From Circinella minor (taxonomy: Eukaryota > Mucoromycota > Mucoromycetes > Mucorales > Lichtheimiaceae), in NCBI GenBank assembly GCA_016758965.1, contig JAEPRB010000293.1:1-45353 (forward strand): DNA of 45,353 nucleotides. The letters run 5' to 3'. Below are positions 1 through 10,551 of the stretch, in pieces; position 1 is the stretch's first letter; every line of letters starts with the position of its first letter. A program made the position numbers and the translations under genes. The notes below the pieces were generated by a model that worked only from the letters and a program-made list of their open reading frames with translations, was not told where the DNA came from and made no database searches.

Positions 1-150
1 ATCATGATGGAGGCTTTCTGAGTGATTTAAAAAAAAGCTTCTTATAACACCTTGACCGGGAGCTGGCTGTTTAACCTCTTTTGGCTTATTTCTACTTCTG
101 GGTGGTCTACCAGGACCACGTTTTTTTACATGTTCTTCATTGTTATCCAT
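1..150 (-). CDS. AT-hook protein, N-terminal part only
   Basis: The first 50 codons of a minus-strand gene start at the ATG at 148-150 and run off the left edge. Residues 9-24 read KKRGPGRPPRSRNKPK, an AT-hook core (GRP flanked by basic residues) that normally binds the minor groove of AT-rich DNA. The stretch PGQGVIRSFFLNHSES follows. The upstream DNA (151-330) is A-rich and carries no competing in-frame ATG, so this start is reasonable. Chromatin or transcription-related roles are typical of such proteins, but the visible part does not identify a family. The partial state comes from the window edge, not from a mutation. Confidence 0.6.
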   Translation of the reverse strand, partial: MDNNEEHVKKRGPGRPPRSRNKPKEVKQPAPGQGVIRSFFLNHSESLHHD

Positions 151-1329
151 GATAAAACAACAAAAGAATAAAAATAAAAATAAAAAAAACAGAAGACCCG
201 TGCGTACAATAAAAAAAAAAAAATTTCAAACAATCAAAAAGAAAACGCCATACTCCATTCCCACGCATGAAAACTACAAATATACATATTAGGTACAACC
301 CATATCATAAACAACAATCCATTAAGTCGCGATTTTATTGGCTCATTTAACAGTTCCTTAACTCTTAATATGATTGGGCAAATCTTCCCCCAGTAGCTTT
401 AACCCCGCCTCAAAATGGTATTTTTTGGTAGGCCAAATATCTGGCCAATAAAATTTGAGGTTTACGGCCACACAAAAGTCGTGCCATCCTATGGTCGTGC
501 CGGCTGTGTTTATTTTATTCCGCTGCATTGATCCTCGCTTACTACCCTGCCCTGCAAGTTGTACCTTTGCATAAATAATATTTTCCAACATATAATGACG
601 TTAAAAAAGCCGGTGCTATTGTTTCGTTCTAAATAATTTTCTTTTTGGTTTAGTAGTATAATGATAATGAATTAACTTATTCAACTTACTAAAAGCACAT
701 GATGAATTAAAGATAAAAATATTGTACATTTATATTATATAAATAGAGTACGAAATTATAACAGGGGTGAAATAAAATGATAAACAATGCGCAAGTTGAT
801 TAAATCTTTTTACTAAAAGAAAAATTTAAAAATAATATAATTGCTAGTAGTAAAAAACCATAAAATAGGCACAATAACTATTAAAAAAAAGATGAAAAAG
901 ACCAAATGTGTATTTGTTGAAAGATAAACTATTTCCCAAAAATTGTAGTAATCATGTATAAGTTAAGTTAACATACATATTGTGTACTTCCATTGACCGA
1001 AAGTATTACTTAAATTGATAAAGAGGGTTTAAGTAAAAGATATTCATTATTAGCTACCTGATAAATAAAAATAATTTATCATCTATACACAAATGTGGTC
1101 TTAATATTATGAAGCTCATATATCATAATATCAAGTGCCAATGGGCAGTTATTGAAAACGGTAGGATAGTAAGGCATGACCGAAGACAGCGGAGTCAAAT
1201 TATGGGGTGATGGCACGACCGCAGGATGACAATTCTTGTCGGGCTTTTCTTTTATAAGGGCGTGTGCGCAAATAGATCTGCTCTTTTCTCATCACAAACA
1301 AACAAAACAGAAACTTTTTTTTATCTATC
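151..1329. promoter_or_regulatory. Divergent intergenic region; one weak small ORF
   Basis: This AT-rich spacer lies between the left-edge gene (minus) and the plus-strand gene at 1330, so it should hold both promoters. A TTTATAAG box at 1251-1258, followed by a C/T stretch and about 70 nt of leader before the ATG, looks like the promoter of the right-hand gene. Between 330 and 590 the GC content rises and a 77-codon minus-strand ORF is open (358-591). It shows no recognisable motif and could be chance or a gene remnant. I see nothing else in the spacer. Confidence 0.4.
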
Positions 1330-2905
1330 ATGTCATCTCAACTATTGCTCGAAAATGAATTGGCGGTTATGCAATTAATGAAGGACTATCTTAGCAATAA
1401 TAACGAATCAACATGGAATACAGCCACTCTTGTCAAAGTAGTACTTGATCAATATTCTATCACCGCCGTTGTCGATGACATTTCTCTCTTTTTTAAATTG
1501 TATAATAATGTTCTTCAACAATTTGCTGAGGATTCAACAAACACAAGTAAGCAAATAGTTGCTCAACGTCGCATTATGTACTTGGAACGTATTCAAGAAA
1601 CTCCGGTTATCAAGGATTTGTTTCAAGCACAGTTTTTGAAGGATATTCGACAAAGTGGTGCCACAGTAGCAGCAACTCAACTAGTACAACAAGGAGCATC
1701 AATATTGGAAAATAATAATATCTCAACAACAAAAGTTGATCGTGCGATGACTGTTGAAGAAACGGTTGTTCTCTTGATCGACAAATATGGCGAAAATGGG
1801 GTGCTCGATCTCACTAAAACCAAGCTCCCGAACCGCTATCAAAAAGTTTTACCGGCTATCAAAAAGCATTACCGAATGGGTCTTACGGCAACAGCAACTT
1901 TGGAAGAAAGACGCGTTTTAAAGGCTTTTGCGGCATGCAAGTCATCCAGTGACATTGAGGAACTTTTGGGAAAATTATATACTGGTTCCAGTGTTAACAA
2001 TAATCTCCGTTATTTGCGCACCGCCATCAGCAGCTTAAACGATCTTTGGCTGTCTAAAGAATTGCTGGACAAGAATGAAGGCTGGATGAGGCAAAACTTG
2101 TATTCTACGATATTCGACCGATTATTCCTATTTCATCCGCATTTTATTACAAAACGCAGTGAATGTTATTCAGCAGTTGTAGAGGAGCTTCGTGTCGATG
2201 ATGAATCCGTTGCACGTCAACGCGTCGATTTTATCCTACGATCATCTAACGATGGATCTGACTATTGTAGTGCTGAAGAAAAAGCAGAAGGAAAAAGTGA
2301 TGCCAAGGACTATCGAAAGGGAAAAGTATTACAAAGAGGGATGATTGATTTATGGGCCAAACGATTGTTACGGTCACACAAACTTGCGGGCATGTTGGAG
2401 GCTATAACTTGTCAATGGAATAATAGACGTCTTCACATTTATGCCACTCGATTGATTACACCTAACCGCTACTTGGTATACCAGAAAACGAACTTGACTA
2501 TTCCTAGTGATCAATATCATTGTGCAACTGCCAGTCATTCCATCCTTATCTTATTATCATTGATGCATGAAGCTACCATTAACTACATCCGGATGTCGAC
2601 GATGATCGAAGAGGATTCACCAACTAAACGTGGAAAAATTGGATATTATAACATATGATAACGATATTGCTTTTCGAAATGATAGCCAAGAAAGTGTGGA
2701 AGTTGAAAACCAATTTGATGATGAAGACGGTCCTCCGAAACCAGCATTAACAGAGAAGGAGGTTGAAGATATAGTTGTGATATGTCAAGGTTGCTCTTAT
2801 CCGGAAGAATTGATGGTAATGGACAATTGGGAAGCTTTCGTTATTGATGATTGTGATCCGAATAATCAATTTTTACCCAATAAGAAGAGAAAATCCTCGG
2901 CTTAA
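1330..2905 (+). pseudogene. Unrecognised protein gene with one frameshift near the 3' end
   Basis: A 442-codon frame runs from the ATG at 1330 and stops at 2658. A second frame, open from 2606, continues to the TAA at 2903-2905. Dropping one A from the AAAAA run at 2634-2638 joins them into a 524-residue product reading PTKRGKLDIITYDNDIAF across the junction. The tail is acidic and ends in a basic NKKRKSSA stretch that could be a nuclear signal. No convincing GT-AG intron gives the same join, because the GT at 2630 leads to a wrong frame. I do not recognise the family; it looks like a mostly helical, lineage-specific fungal protein. The single lesion could be a sequencing error, a strain-specific null or an early pseudogene. 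A TATA-like box lies about 75 nt upstream of the start. Confidence 0.6.
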
Positions 2906-4179
2906 ATTAGTATAAGATATAATAATAATAATCCATACCATAAATATTAGTTAGGCTGTATTTGTTACAATAAAAAAAAAAGGAATGGCCGGGATTTGTA
3001 TATTACGTACATGTGCTGGAATTACAAGTGTGGTATTAGTTGTGATATGATAAATACAACTTGGAAGACTTGATAAATGAAGATCATTATCATGGTGGTG
3101 GTTATTGTTTTAGGGATATTCTACTGATGTGAGTTCCCCCCCCCACGGCTTTTAAAATATCGTGGTTTACCTGTCTTTTACATAATTTCCTATCATAAAT
3201 AATTCTTATTATTGCTCTGCATGTGTTTCCAATTTAAACTAGTAAAATAAATAGCAGAGAAAAAGGCAATATAATAGTTGGTATTCATTACTACTGTGCT
3301 CAAGAAATTTATATGTAAACAAAATCATACTGCCCAAGCCTCTTTATGGTACATTGATGTATAATATTCATGAATTGACTCTGAATTTACGTACCATTAT
3401 AGCAAAAAAAAAATATTCTGGCTGGCATGGCAATGAATAAAGATAAATGGACATTATTAAATACGTAATATAAATATCTATAAAAGGTCGTTGACATTAT
3501 ATAATTACAAATTTATATGTGACTTCAAGTATAATAGCTTATAATAATAATAGCTTAATGAATCATCATCCCCTCATTCAAAAGTTTTTTTTTTTTTGTC
3601 AATAAGAGTCCAACAACAATAATATGATCGATTAATTCATTTCAATAATGCGTCAAGTATCCAAATCAGCAAAACGGGGTATTAACAATTTCTTGTGTCG
3701 TTTACTGTTTAGGCTTTTATAATGCTCTCAGAACTTGTAAACGACTTGAGAATATGACAATTTGATGCAGAGTAAATTATAAAGAGCCTTTTTGTCTTGA
3801 TGAAAGGAGATATAAAATGCTGATGCGTATATTATCACACCTCTTCCATCTCCAACAGCATTTAAACTCCAAAAGAAAACGATGTATGACTACTTGAATA
3901 CAGTTTGCTCACTAAACAATCCTTTTGATAAAAAAAAATGTATAAACAAATAAAACGACAACCATCAATAGGCAGAAAACCAAAATCGCCCATTTTGGTC
4001 CAAGACGATTAAAAAAAAAAATTCCAAATGATCTTCAAGATAATGTATCAAATGATTTTAACAGTATGAATTTTTTTTATGGTTGATGAAGTTAAAAAAA
4101 AAAAATACACAAAGGATTTTCAGAATCTTTGGAATCGTTTATCATACATGCTTTAGCTTATTAGTAAAAACATTGGATT

Positions 4180-4940
4180 TCATTGTTAAAAAAAGGAGTT
4201 TATCGCCCAATAAAGAAAGATACCATCAACAAAAAAGTACAACAGCAACAGCAACAGCAGCAGCATGAACAGACACATGATCCAGGTAATTGTGCACATC
4301 ATATCCAATCACATATTCATGGAAAAAAGAAGCCAGTAACAACATTAAAAACGTCAAAGGTGTGACCATAGGGATCAAAAAAATCAAAAGAGGAAGACAA
4401 TAAATTACAACATGTAAAATCTCAGTGGATCTAGGATTGAGGGTAAAACTCTTTTGACAAGGCTATTTGGAGGATCGATGCAAGTGTTATTTACATACAT
4501 GAGCAAGTGGAACTTATAGTTTTAATTAATGAAGAAACATTGGAACAATATGATAAGGAGGAAGAAAAATGAACGACGTTACGTAGCATATAATTAAAAG
4601 ATAATTTGCCATCAGAACCCAACAAAAAAAAAACCAATTCGTTTCAATTTTAAAAAAAAGCTTTTACAGTCAAAAGCTCTCCCGATATTGATGTTACCAC
4701 AGTACATAGTATTAAAGATACTTACCATGGGGATAAAATCACTCACAACAAAGCCCATAAGAATATTAGCAACACTTGGAAGTCTTATATTTTTCAAAAT
4801 ATACGAAATGTGTGGACCGAAAGAATATTGGAACCAAGGTTCTAGCTGTATTATTATGTACGTCACGATTTTAAATAGTACAGCAACGGAAATCAAAAAG
4901 TTACAAAAGAAAAGTTCCACAAGTAAACCCATATGATTAC
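4180..4940 (+). pseudogene. Possible decayed coding remnants
   Basis: Protein-like stretches appear in different plus-strand frames and are broken by stops. One is a glutamine/histidine-rich segment at 4220-4363 (a run of Q, then HEQTHDPGNC and HIQSHIHGKKK). Another is an acidic segment at 4455-4569 with DASVIYIHEQVELIV and ends in KEEEK. A third is an 82-codon frame at 4688-4936 (ILATLGSLIFFKIYEMCGPK). They could be pieces of one degraded gene, or chance. No family is recognised and no complete gene can be built. Confidence 0.2.
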
Positions 4941-6235
4941 CACGCAATTGTTCTTAATCCATACGCTATATTCAACATTTTCAATAATATCAGGAACAAA
5001 ATTGTTAAACTTCTCGTGAGGTCTGATTAAAAAAAAAAAAAGTAATTGCATCTTTTGTCATTGCTAGAGACAAAAAATTGGATGTATATGTATCTATCAC
5101 CCACGTGACACGAAGAAAAGTCATTTACCAGCACCGCAACATATATTTTCAAAGCAACTAACTTTTTTGACAGTTCACTTTTTTCCCGCAAGTAAAACAC
5201 AAACATACAATACGACAACAGCAACAACACGTATATATATATATATATATATAACACTACATATATCATATAATAAATAATAAACAAAAAAAAAATTATA
5301 TCATTATTCATAATCTATATAGTGCATACTGGTGGTTTCTTCATCAACCGACAAAATAGTCACTGAATTCTGGCGTGAAAACTTAAAGCGCAACATGAGA
5401 GCTTTTTTAAGTGAAGTTATCAATTTTTTTAACATTCTTTAATAGATCTTGCGGTTTACTTTTTGAAAAAATGTAAATTTTTAGCATTCAAAGTTATTTT
5501 TATCGGTATGTGAAAGTGTACCAAGTAAAAGTCAAGGTTTCGACATAAGGGAAATAATGAGGGTGTGATGGTGAGAAAGCAGTGTATAACAGTAAATGGT
5601 TCATGGTTACACAGGTTCTTTACGGTCTCAGCATATGTAGGTAACGCTGTTAGATTCTTTTTAACACTATAACCTATTATTATTATGGGTAACTTAACTA
5701 AAAAAAAAAAAACAAAAAAACAAAAGTGCACTCGACGGTAACAGTTAAACAATGCAAATTATGGTCATTTTAAAAAGTTTGCTCGTCTAGAGGAATATAT
5801 CACAACTGAGATTACTATTGGTGTGCAAAAGTTGTTATATCAATGAAAATAAATAAATAAAAGAAGACAAGAATAAGATGTCAACAAGATCTAAAAAGAA
5901 CAAAATTGAAGTGAAGTTTAATGGCGGGATATATCAATATGTGTGTACGTATGTATGGTCATATATAGTCTTTAGATTTGTAATGACTGTGTGTGAATTA
6001 TGATAATAAAAAAAGTTTATTTAAATTGGCTATTTCTGCGGTTGATTATATGATGTGTCAACACAGCCGTCAGATATTACCATTAATGGATCTTACAAAA
6101 AAATCATTGTCTAAATGAGGAAATACTATAATCAATTAGGTATTTGTTTTTCGTACTGACTAAGTGTAGGTTGGATACTACAACACTTAATCCTCAAAAT
6201 ATTATACAAAAGTTAGATGGTGGATTGTAAACCGC

Positions 6236-6510
6236 CAAATTATAATTTATTGTGCATCACTATCCGTATTATCAATACGCAAAAAAATAAAAATAACCAA
6301 GGCGCAAAGTTATAATTATAATTCATCATGCGCCCAAATTGATAATAATTCCAATGCCAAAATTGTAAAAAAAAAAAAACGCGCCAAGTAGGAAAAATAT
6401 CTTTCCGCCAATGTGGATAATCCCAACCCCCCCCCCAACGCAAAATTAAAAGTGCCAAATCATAGGAAAAATCCTGTATATATTTTTAATTATTATAAGC
6501 GACAAATTGT
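6236..6510. repeat. Degenerate array of GCCAAAT / GCGCAAA-like words
   Basis: About ten related words occur every 20-40 bases on the plus strand: CCGCCAAAT, ACGCAAAA, GGCGCAAAG, GCGCCCAAATTG, TGCCAAAATTG, GCGCCAAG, CCGCCAATG, ACGCAAAAT, TGCCAAATC and GCGACAAATTG. Each is followed by an AT-rich stretch, often TATAAT or GATAAT. It reads as a decayed tandem repeat or a cluster of similar binding sites. Three words resemble the E2F core (GCGCCAAA), but the array lies downstream of PMA1, not in a promoter. Confidence 0.35.
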
Positions 6511-6987
6511 ATATGTTAAAAAGTTTCTTTTTTTTTTTTTTTTGGTTTTATAATAAAAAACTTTGTTTTATCTAAAACGAAAATACATAAAAAAAATAGG
6601 AGTAAATATGAAAATAAGAAAATATCCTTTTTTTCTGGTCTTTTTAAAAGGTAATAAAAAACGGATATATACACCAGAGAGAAAAAAAGAGAGAGAGAGA
6701 GAGAGTGTGTGTGTGAATTATACTAAAAAAAAAAAAGAAAATGAAAACGGAAAAGAATATGAAAAGAGATGAACGAAAAAAAAAAAGAAGAAGGGATTAT
6801 TTATATTATTTCCCCTTTAAAAATGTATTATTATATAAAGAAAAATTTGAAGAGAACGGGAAATAGGGAAAATTTTTTTTTTTGGAAGTTGCCCTTGTTT
6901 TGAATTTTTTTTTTTCAATAAAAAAAAAAAAAGGGTAAATAGGGAGAGTTATAGATTGTAAAATATAAATTTGGTTTTTTTTTTTTT

Positions 6988-9900
6988 TTATGAGTTGTTG
7001 TTCAAGACTTGAGCAGCATGGTTTGTCTAATAATAAAAGAATAATTAAAAAATTATATTAGTTTTATGTTAAAGGTTTAAAGAGTAAGCAAAAAAAAAAA
7101 GTGAAGTAAACAATTACCTGTACAGAAGAGAAACGACGCATTTCCTTCTTGTCCATGCTCATCTTCTTGTTCATATTCATAAGACGTTGACCAAAGTTAC
7201 GAGGACGCTCCAAAGACTTCAAAGACTTGGTACGGTTGGCATAGTAACGTGCAGAAGATGAACCAGAAATGGCAGAAGCACGACGAGAATGACCACCAGC
7301 CATGGGGGTCTTATTTTCCTTGAGAGTGTTCTTGGGGGTGAAGAACCATTGCATACCAAACTTGACAAAGTCCATGGGCAAGAACCAGATAATGTTCCAG
7401 ATCCAAACAATACCAGCCCAGTCCCAACCAATACCACGCATGTAGGTGAAGCCCCAGTCAGCGTAGACAGCAATGAAGGTAGCAACCAATTGGGCAATAA
7501 CGAAAGCACCCATCAAGTAAATAGATGGGCGTTCCATAAAGAACCAACTGCGGGAACGAGTAATGAAAATCAAAGCTTGAGAAATAGTAGAAACTTGCAA
7601 ATAGATAATAGAGTGATAGATATGATCGTTGACCCAGTTTTCACCCGAACCGGAGGTGTCAGCACGAGGTAATTCAACACCAAATTTGTCTTGGAAGAAA
7701 GTGCTATGGAAGATGACAGCAGCGAAAACCAAAGTAGAAGCGGCTTGGTATAAACCGTAAACGACAGCATAACAGAAAATTTCTTTTAAGTTCCATTGAT
7801 CGGGGTAAGGGGAAGGCTTGACACGATCCGTAGAAATAGTCATGATAGTACCATCGTTCAAGACAGCAATGATAAGTACAGGGAATGGAGGGAAATCGTG
7901 TTCAAAGGCAAAGCAAAGAATAGCGAAACCGACGACAACACGAATGGTAATAGAACAAGCATAGATAGCATAATTACGCATACGTTGGAAAATTTGACGG
8001 GAACCAATGATGGCTTCGACAATGACGGAAAGACCAGGTTCAGTCAAGACAATATCGGCAGCAGAACGAGCAGCATCGGAAGCATCAGCGACAGCAACAC
8101 CGACATTAGCCTTTGAAAGAGCAGGAGCATCGTTGACACCATCACCAGTCATAGCAGTCATATGACCCATAGCTTGAAGACGTTCGACAATTTCATACTT
8201 GTGTTCAGGATAGACACCGGCAAAACCATCAGCTTGTAAAACCATGTCATCAATGCTAGAGTAACCAGAGCCAGGGGGTGGACCATCCTTTAAAGTCTTA
8301 GACAAGAACATGTTATCACCCATACCAAGACGACGACCGGTTTCCTTACCAATGGCAAGTTGATCACCAGTAATCATCTTAACTTGAATACCCAAAGCAA
8401 TGGAACGATCAATGGTTTCCTTAGTATCGGAACGTGGGGGATCGTAAATGGGCAAAAGACCAACGAGACGCATACCTTGGCCTTCACCATCGACTTCACC
8501 AGAAGGAACATCATCAACAGCAACAGCCAAGGCACGAAGACCACGGCGAGCAAATTCATCAACATCATCGTTCAAAGCCTTAATTTGTGCTTCAGTCTTG
8601 TCACGTGAGCAAAGATCCAAAATAGTGTGGGACATACCCTTGGTGACACGCATGACGGCACCATCTTGGAGACGCTTGTATGTAATTTCGGTACGCTTGA
8701 CAACTGGGTTGAAAGGTTTAAATTCAAGTTCTTCAATACCATCACGAGCCAACTTGGGATCAGGTAAAGAGTTGACGATACAGAAATCAATAGCGTCTTG
8801 ATTTTCAGTACGACAAGCAAAAGCAGACAATTGGATGACTTCATCACCATTAAATTCCGCATATGTCTTAATGGTAGGCTTGTCGACGATCAACTTGTTT
8901 AAGGTAAGAGTACCGGTCTTGTCCGAGCAAAGAATTGTGACTGCAGCCATTTCTTCGATAGCGGTGATACGTGTGACAATAGCTTTGTGTTCAGCCAATT
9001 GTTTGGCACCGATAGCCAAAGTGACAGACAAGACAGTAGGCCTTTGATTGAGTTAAAAAAGAATAAAATAAAAAGTCAGTTATTTTTTCCCAATAATAAA
9101 TTGAAATAGAAATTTTGGAATGAGAAACAAGAGAAAAATCATGTAAAACAAATTTTTTTTTTTTAAACTCACATAGCAATGGGAATACCACCGACGAGTA
9201 AGACCAAAAGATTTTCAATACCACGACGATAGGCATAACGGAAAGCAGCGTACATGACCAAAATTTCAATAACGACAAAGATACCAATGGAAACCAAACA
9301 AAAGTTACCAATATGGGTCAAAACTTGTTGCAAATGACCAACATCATCACCAGCTTCACCTACAAGCTTAGCAGCACGACCAAAGAAGGTATTCAAACCA
9401 GTGCCAATAACAACAGCTTCAGCTTCACCTTGCTTAACAGTAGAACCAGAGAAAACTTCATCACCAGCTTCCTTACCAACAGGTAAGGATTCACCAGTAA
9501 GAGCAGCTTGATCAATAGACACCTGACCGTGAGCCTAAAAATAAATAAAATAAAAAAAAAAGAAGTTTAGGTTAGAATGATAATTATTTTGGACTGACGC
9601 AACACAACATATTTTTTTTTATTTTTATCTTTCTAAATAATTTTTTTTTTTAATTGTTTAGAATGAATTAAAAAAACTTACCGCAATAAGACGACCATCG
9701 GCAGGAACAACATCACCGAGTTTGATACTAATAACATCACCGGGAACAAGTTCGGCAGCTTCCATAGTTTTCCATTCACCATTACGCTTCACCTTACATT
9801 CAGGAGCCAAAGACTCCATGAGTGCCTTGACAGCGTTACCAGCTTGTCTTTCTTCATAGAAACCAATTAAAGAATTTGCCAAAAGTAAAAGTACGATACC

Positions 9901-10551
9901 AACAAAATCAGGATAATCTGGGGGCTTTCCATCACCATTAGCAAGAGCAATGGAGACAATAGCGGCAGCTTCCATAACCCAGGAAAGGGGATTCCACATG
10001 AAACTCAAAAACTGGAAGAAAGCATTGGTTTCTTTTGTTTCAAGTTTGTTATAACCGAACTTTTCGACACGACGAGCGGCTTCATCAGATGTAAGACCAT
10101 TCTTGTTAGTTCTAAAAAAAAAAAAAAAAAATTATTAGAATAATTTATAATTTTAATATCACGATCTTAGGGAGTCTTTTTTTTTTTTTTTTTGATAGAA
10201 AATAAAGAAAATAGATAAAAAAAAAGAGGGAAAGATTTATAGAGTAAGATCTTTAAAAAAAAAAAAAAGGGGTAATATGTGAAATATGATATGTATTTTT
10301 TTTTTGAGAAAAAAAAAAGGATTTTTCTTTTTGTACGATAGGTGGTTGTATGAAATAGATCAAGTAAAAAAAATAGAGATAACAATAAAAATGAAAATGA
10401 AAACGTACTGTAATAAAGCAAGAACATCACCTTGTTCCATCGTAGACAAGTCGAACTTGTCTTTGTCGTAAAGTTCTTCGACGGTCAGTGAAGTAATATC
10501 GCCACCCATTTGTTGTTGAGGCTTTTCGAATTGTTCTGTTTTCTCAGCCAT
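6988..10551 (-). CDS. PMA1: Plasma-membrane H+-transporting P-type (P3A) ATPase
   Basis: This pump hydrolyses ATP to export protons and energises the plasma membrane. Exons in gene order are 10409-10551, 9682-10111, 9173-9534, 7118-9041 and 6988-7026. All four introns are GT-AG, and the joined product is 965 residues. Hallmarks are the actuator TGES (204-207), the phosphorylation loop CSDKTGTLT with Asp352, KGMS near 446, DPPR near 513, TGDQ near 536 and TGDGVNDAP (610-618), followed by several membrane helices. The membrane motif GIPIAMPTVLSVT and the [15 protein letters not shown] stretch match the plant AHA-like form better than ascomycete Pma1. The cytoplasmic C-tail is basic and Ser-rich ([15 protein letters not shown]) and probably autoinhibitory. 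The last exon encodes only [12 protein letters not shown]; reading through the last intron would give a different tail. Confidence 0.95.

Larger units (their letters stand above)
2906..6987. other. Long AT-rich region without a convincing intact gene
   Basis: About 4 kb separates the frameshifted gene from the 3' end of PMA1. It contains homopolymers, an AT microsatellite (about 5231-5252), a GA/GT microsatellite (about 6687-6713), possible coding remnants near 4180-4940, and a degenerate GCCAAAT array at 6236-6510. Open frames here are short, overlap on both strands and lack recognisable motifs. The part next to 6988 (A/T runs, several AATAAA-like words on the minus strand) is the expected PMA1 terminator region. 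Confidence 0.5.

Noticed and set aside
7521..7672. Prophage, plasmid or bacterial operon content
   Set aside because: Intron-rich eukaryotic genes throughout; no ribosome-binding sites, operon spacing or phage genes anywhere in the window.
7219..8862. Several 60-127-codon frames on both strands within PMA1
   Set aside because: They are shadows of the ATPase coding sequence; the ATPase frame has all family motifs.
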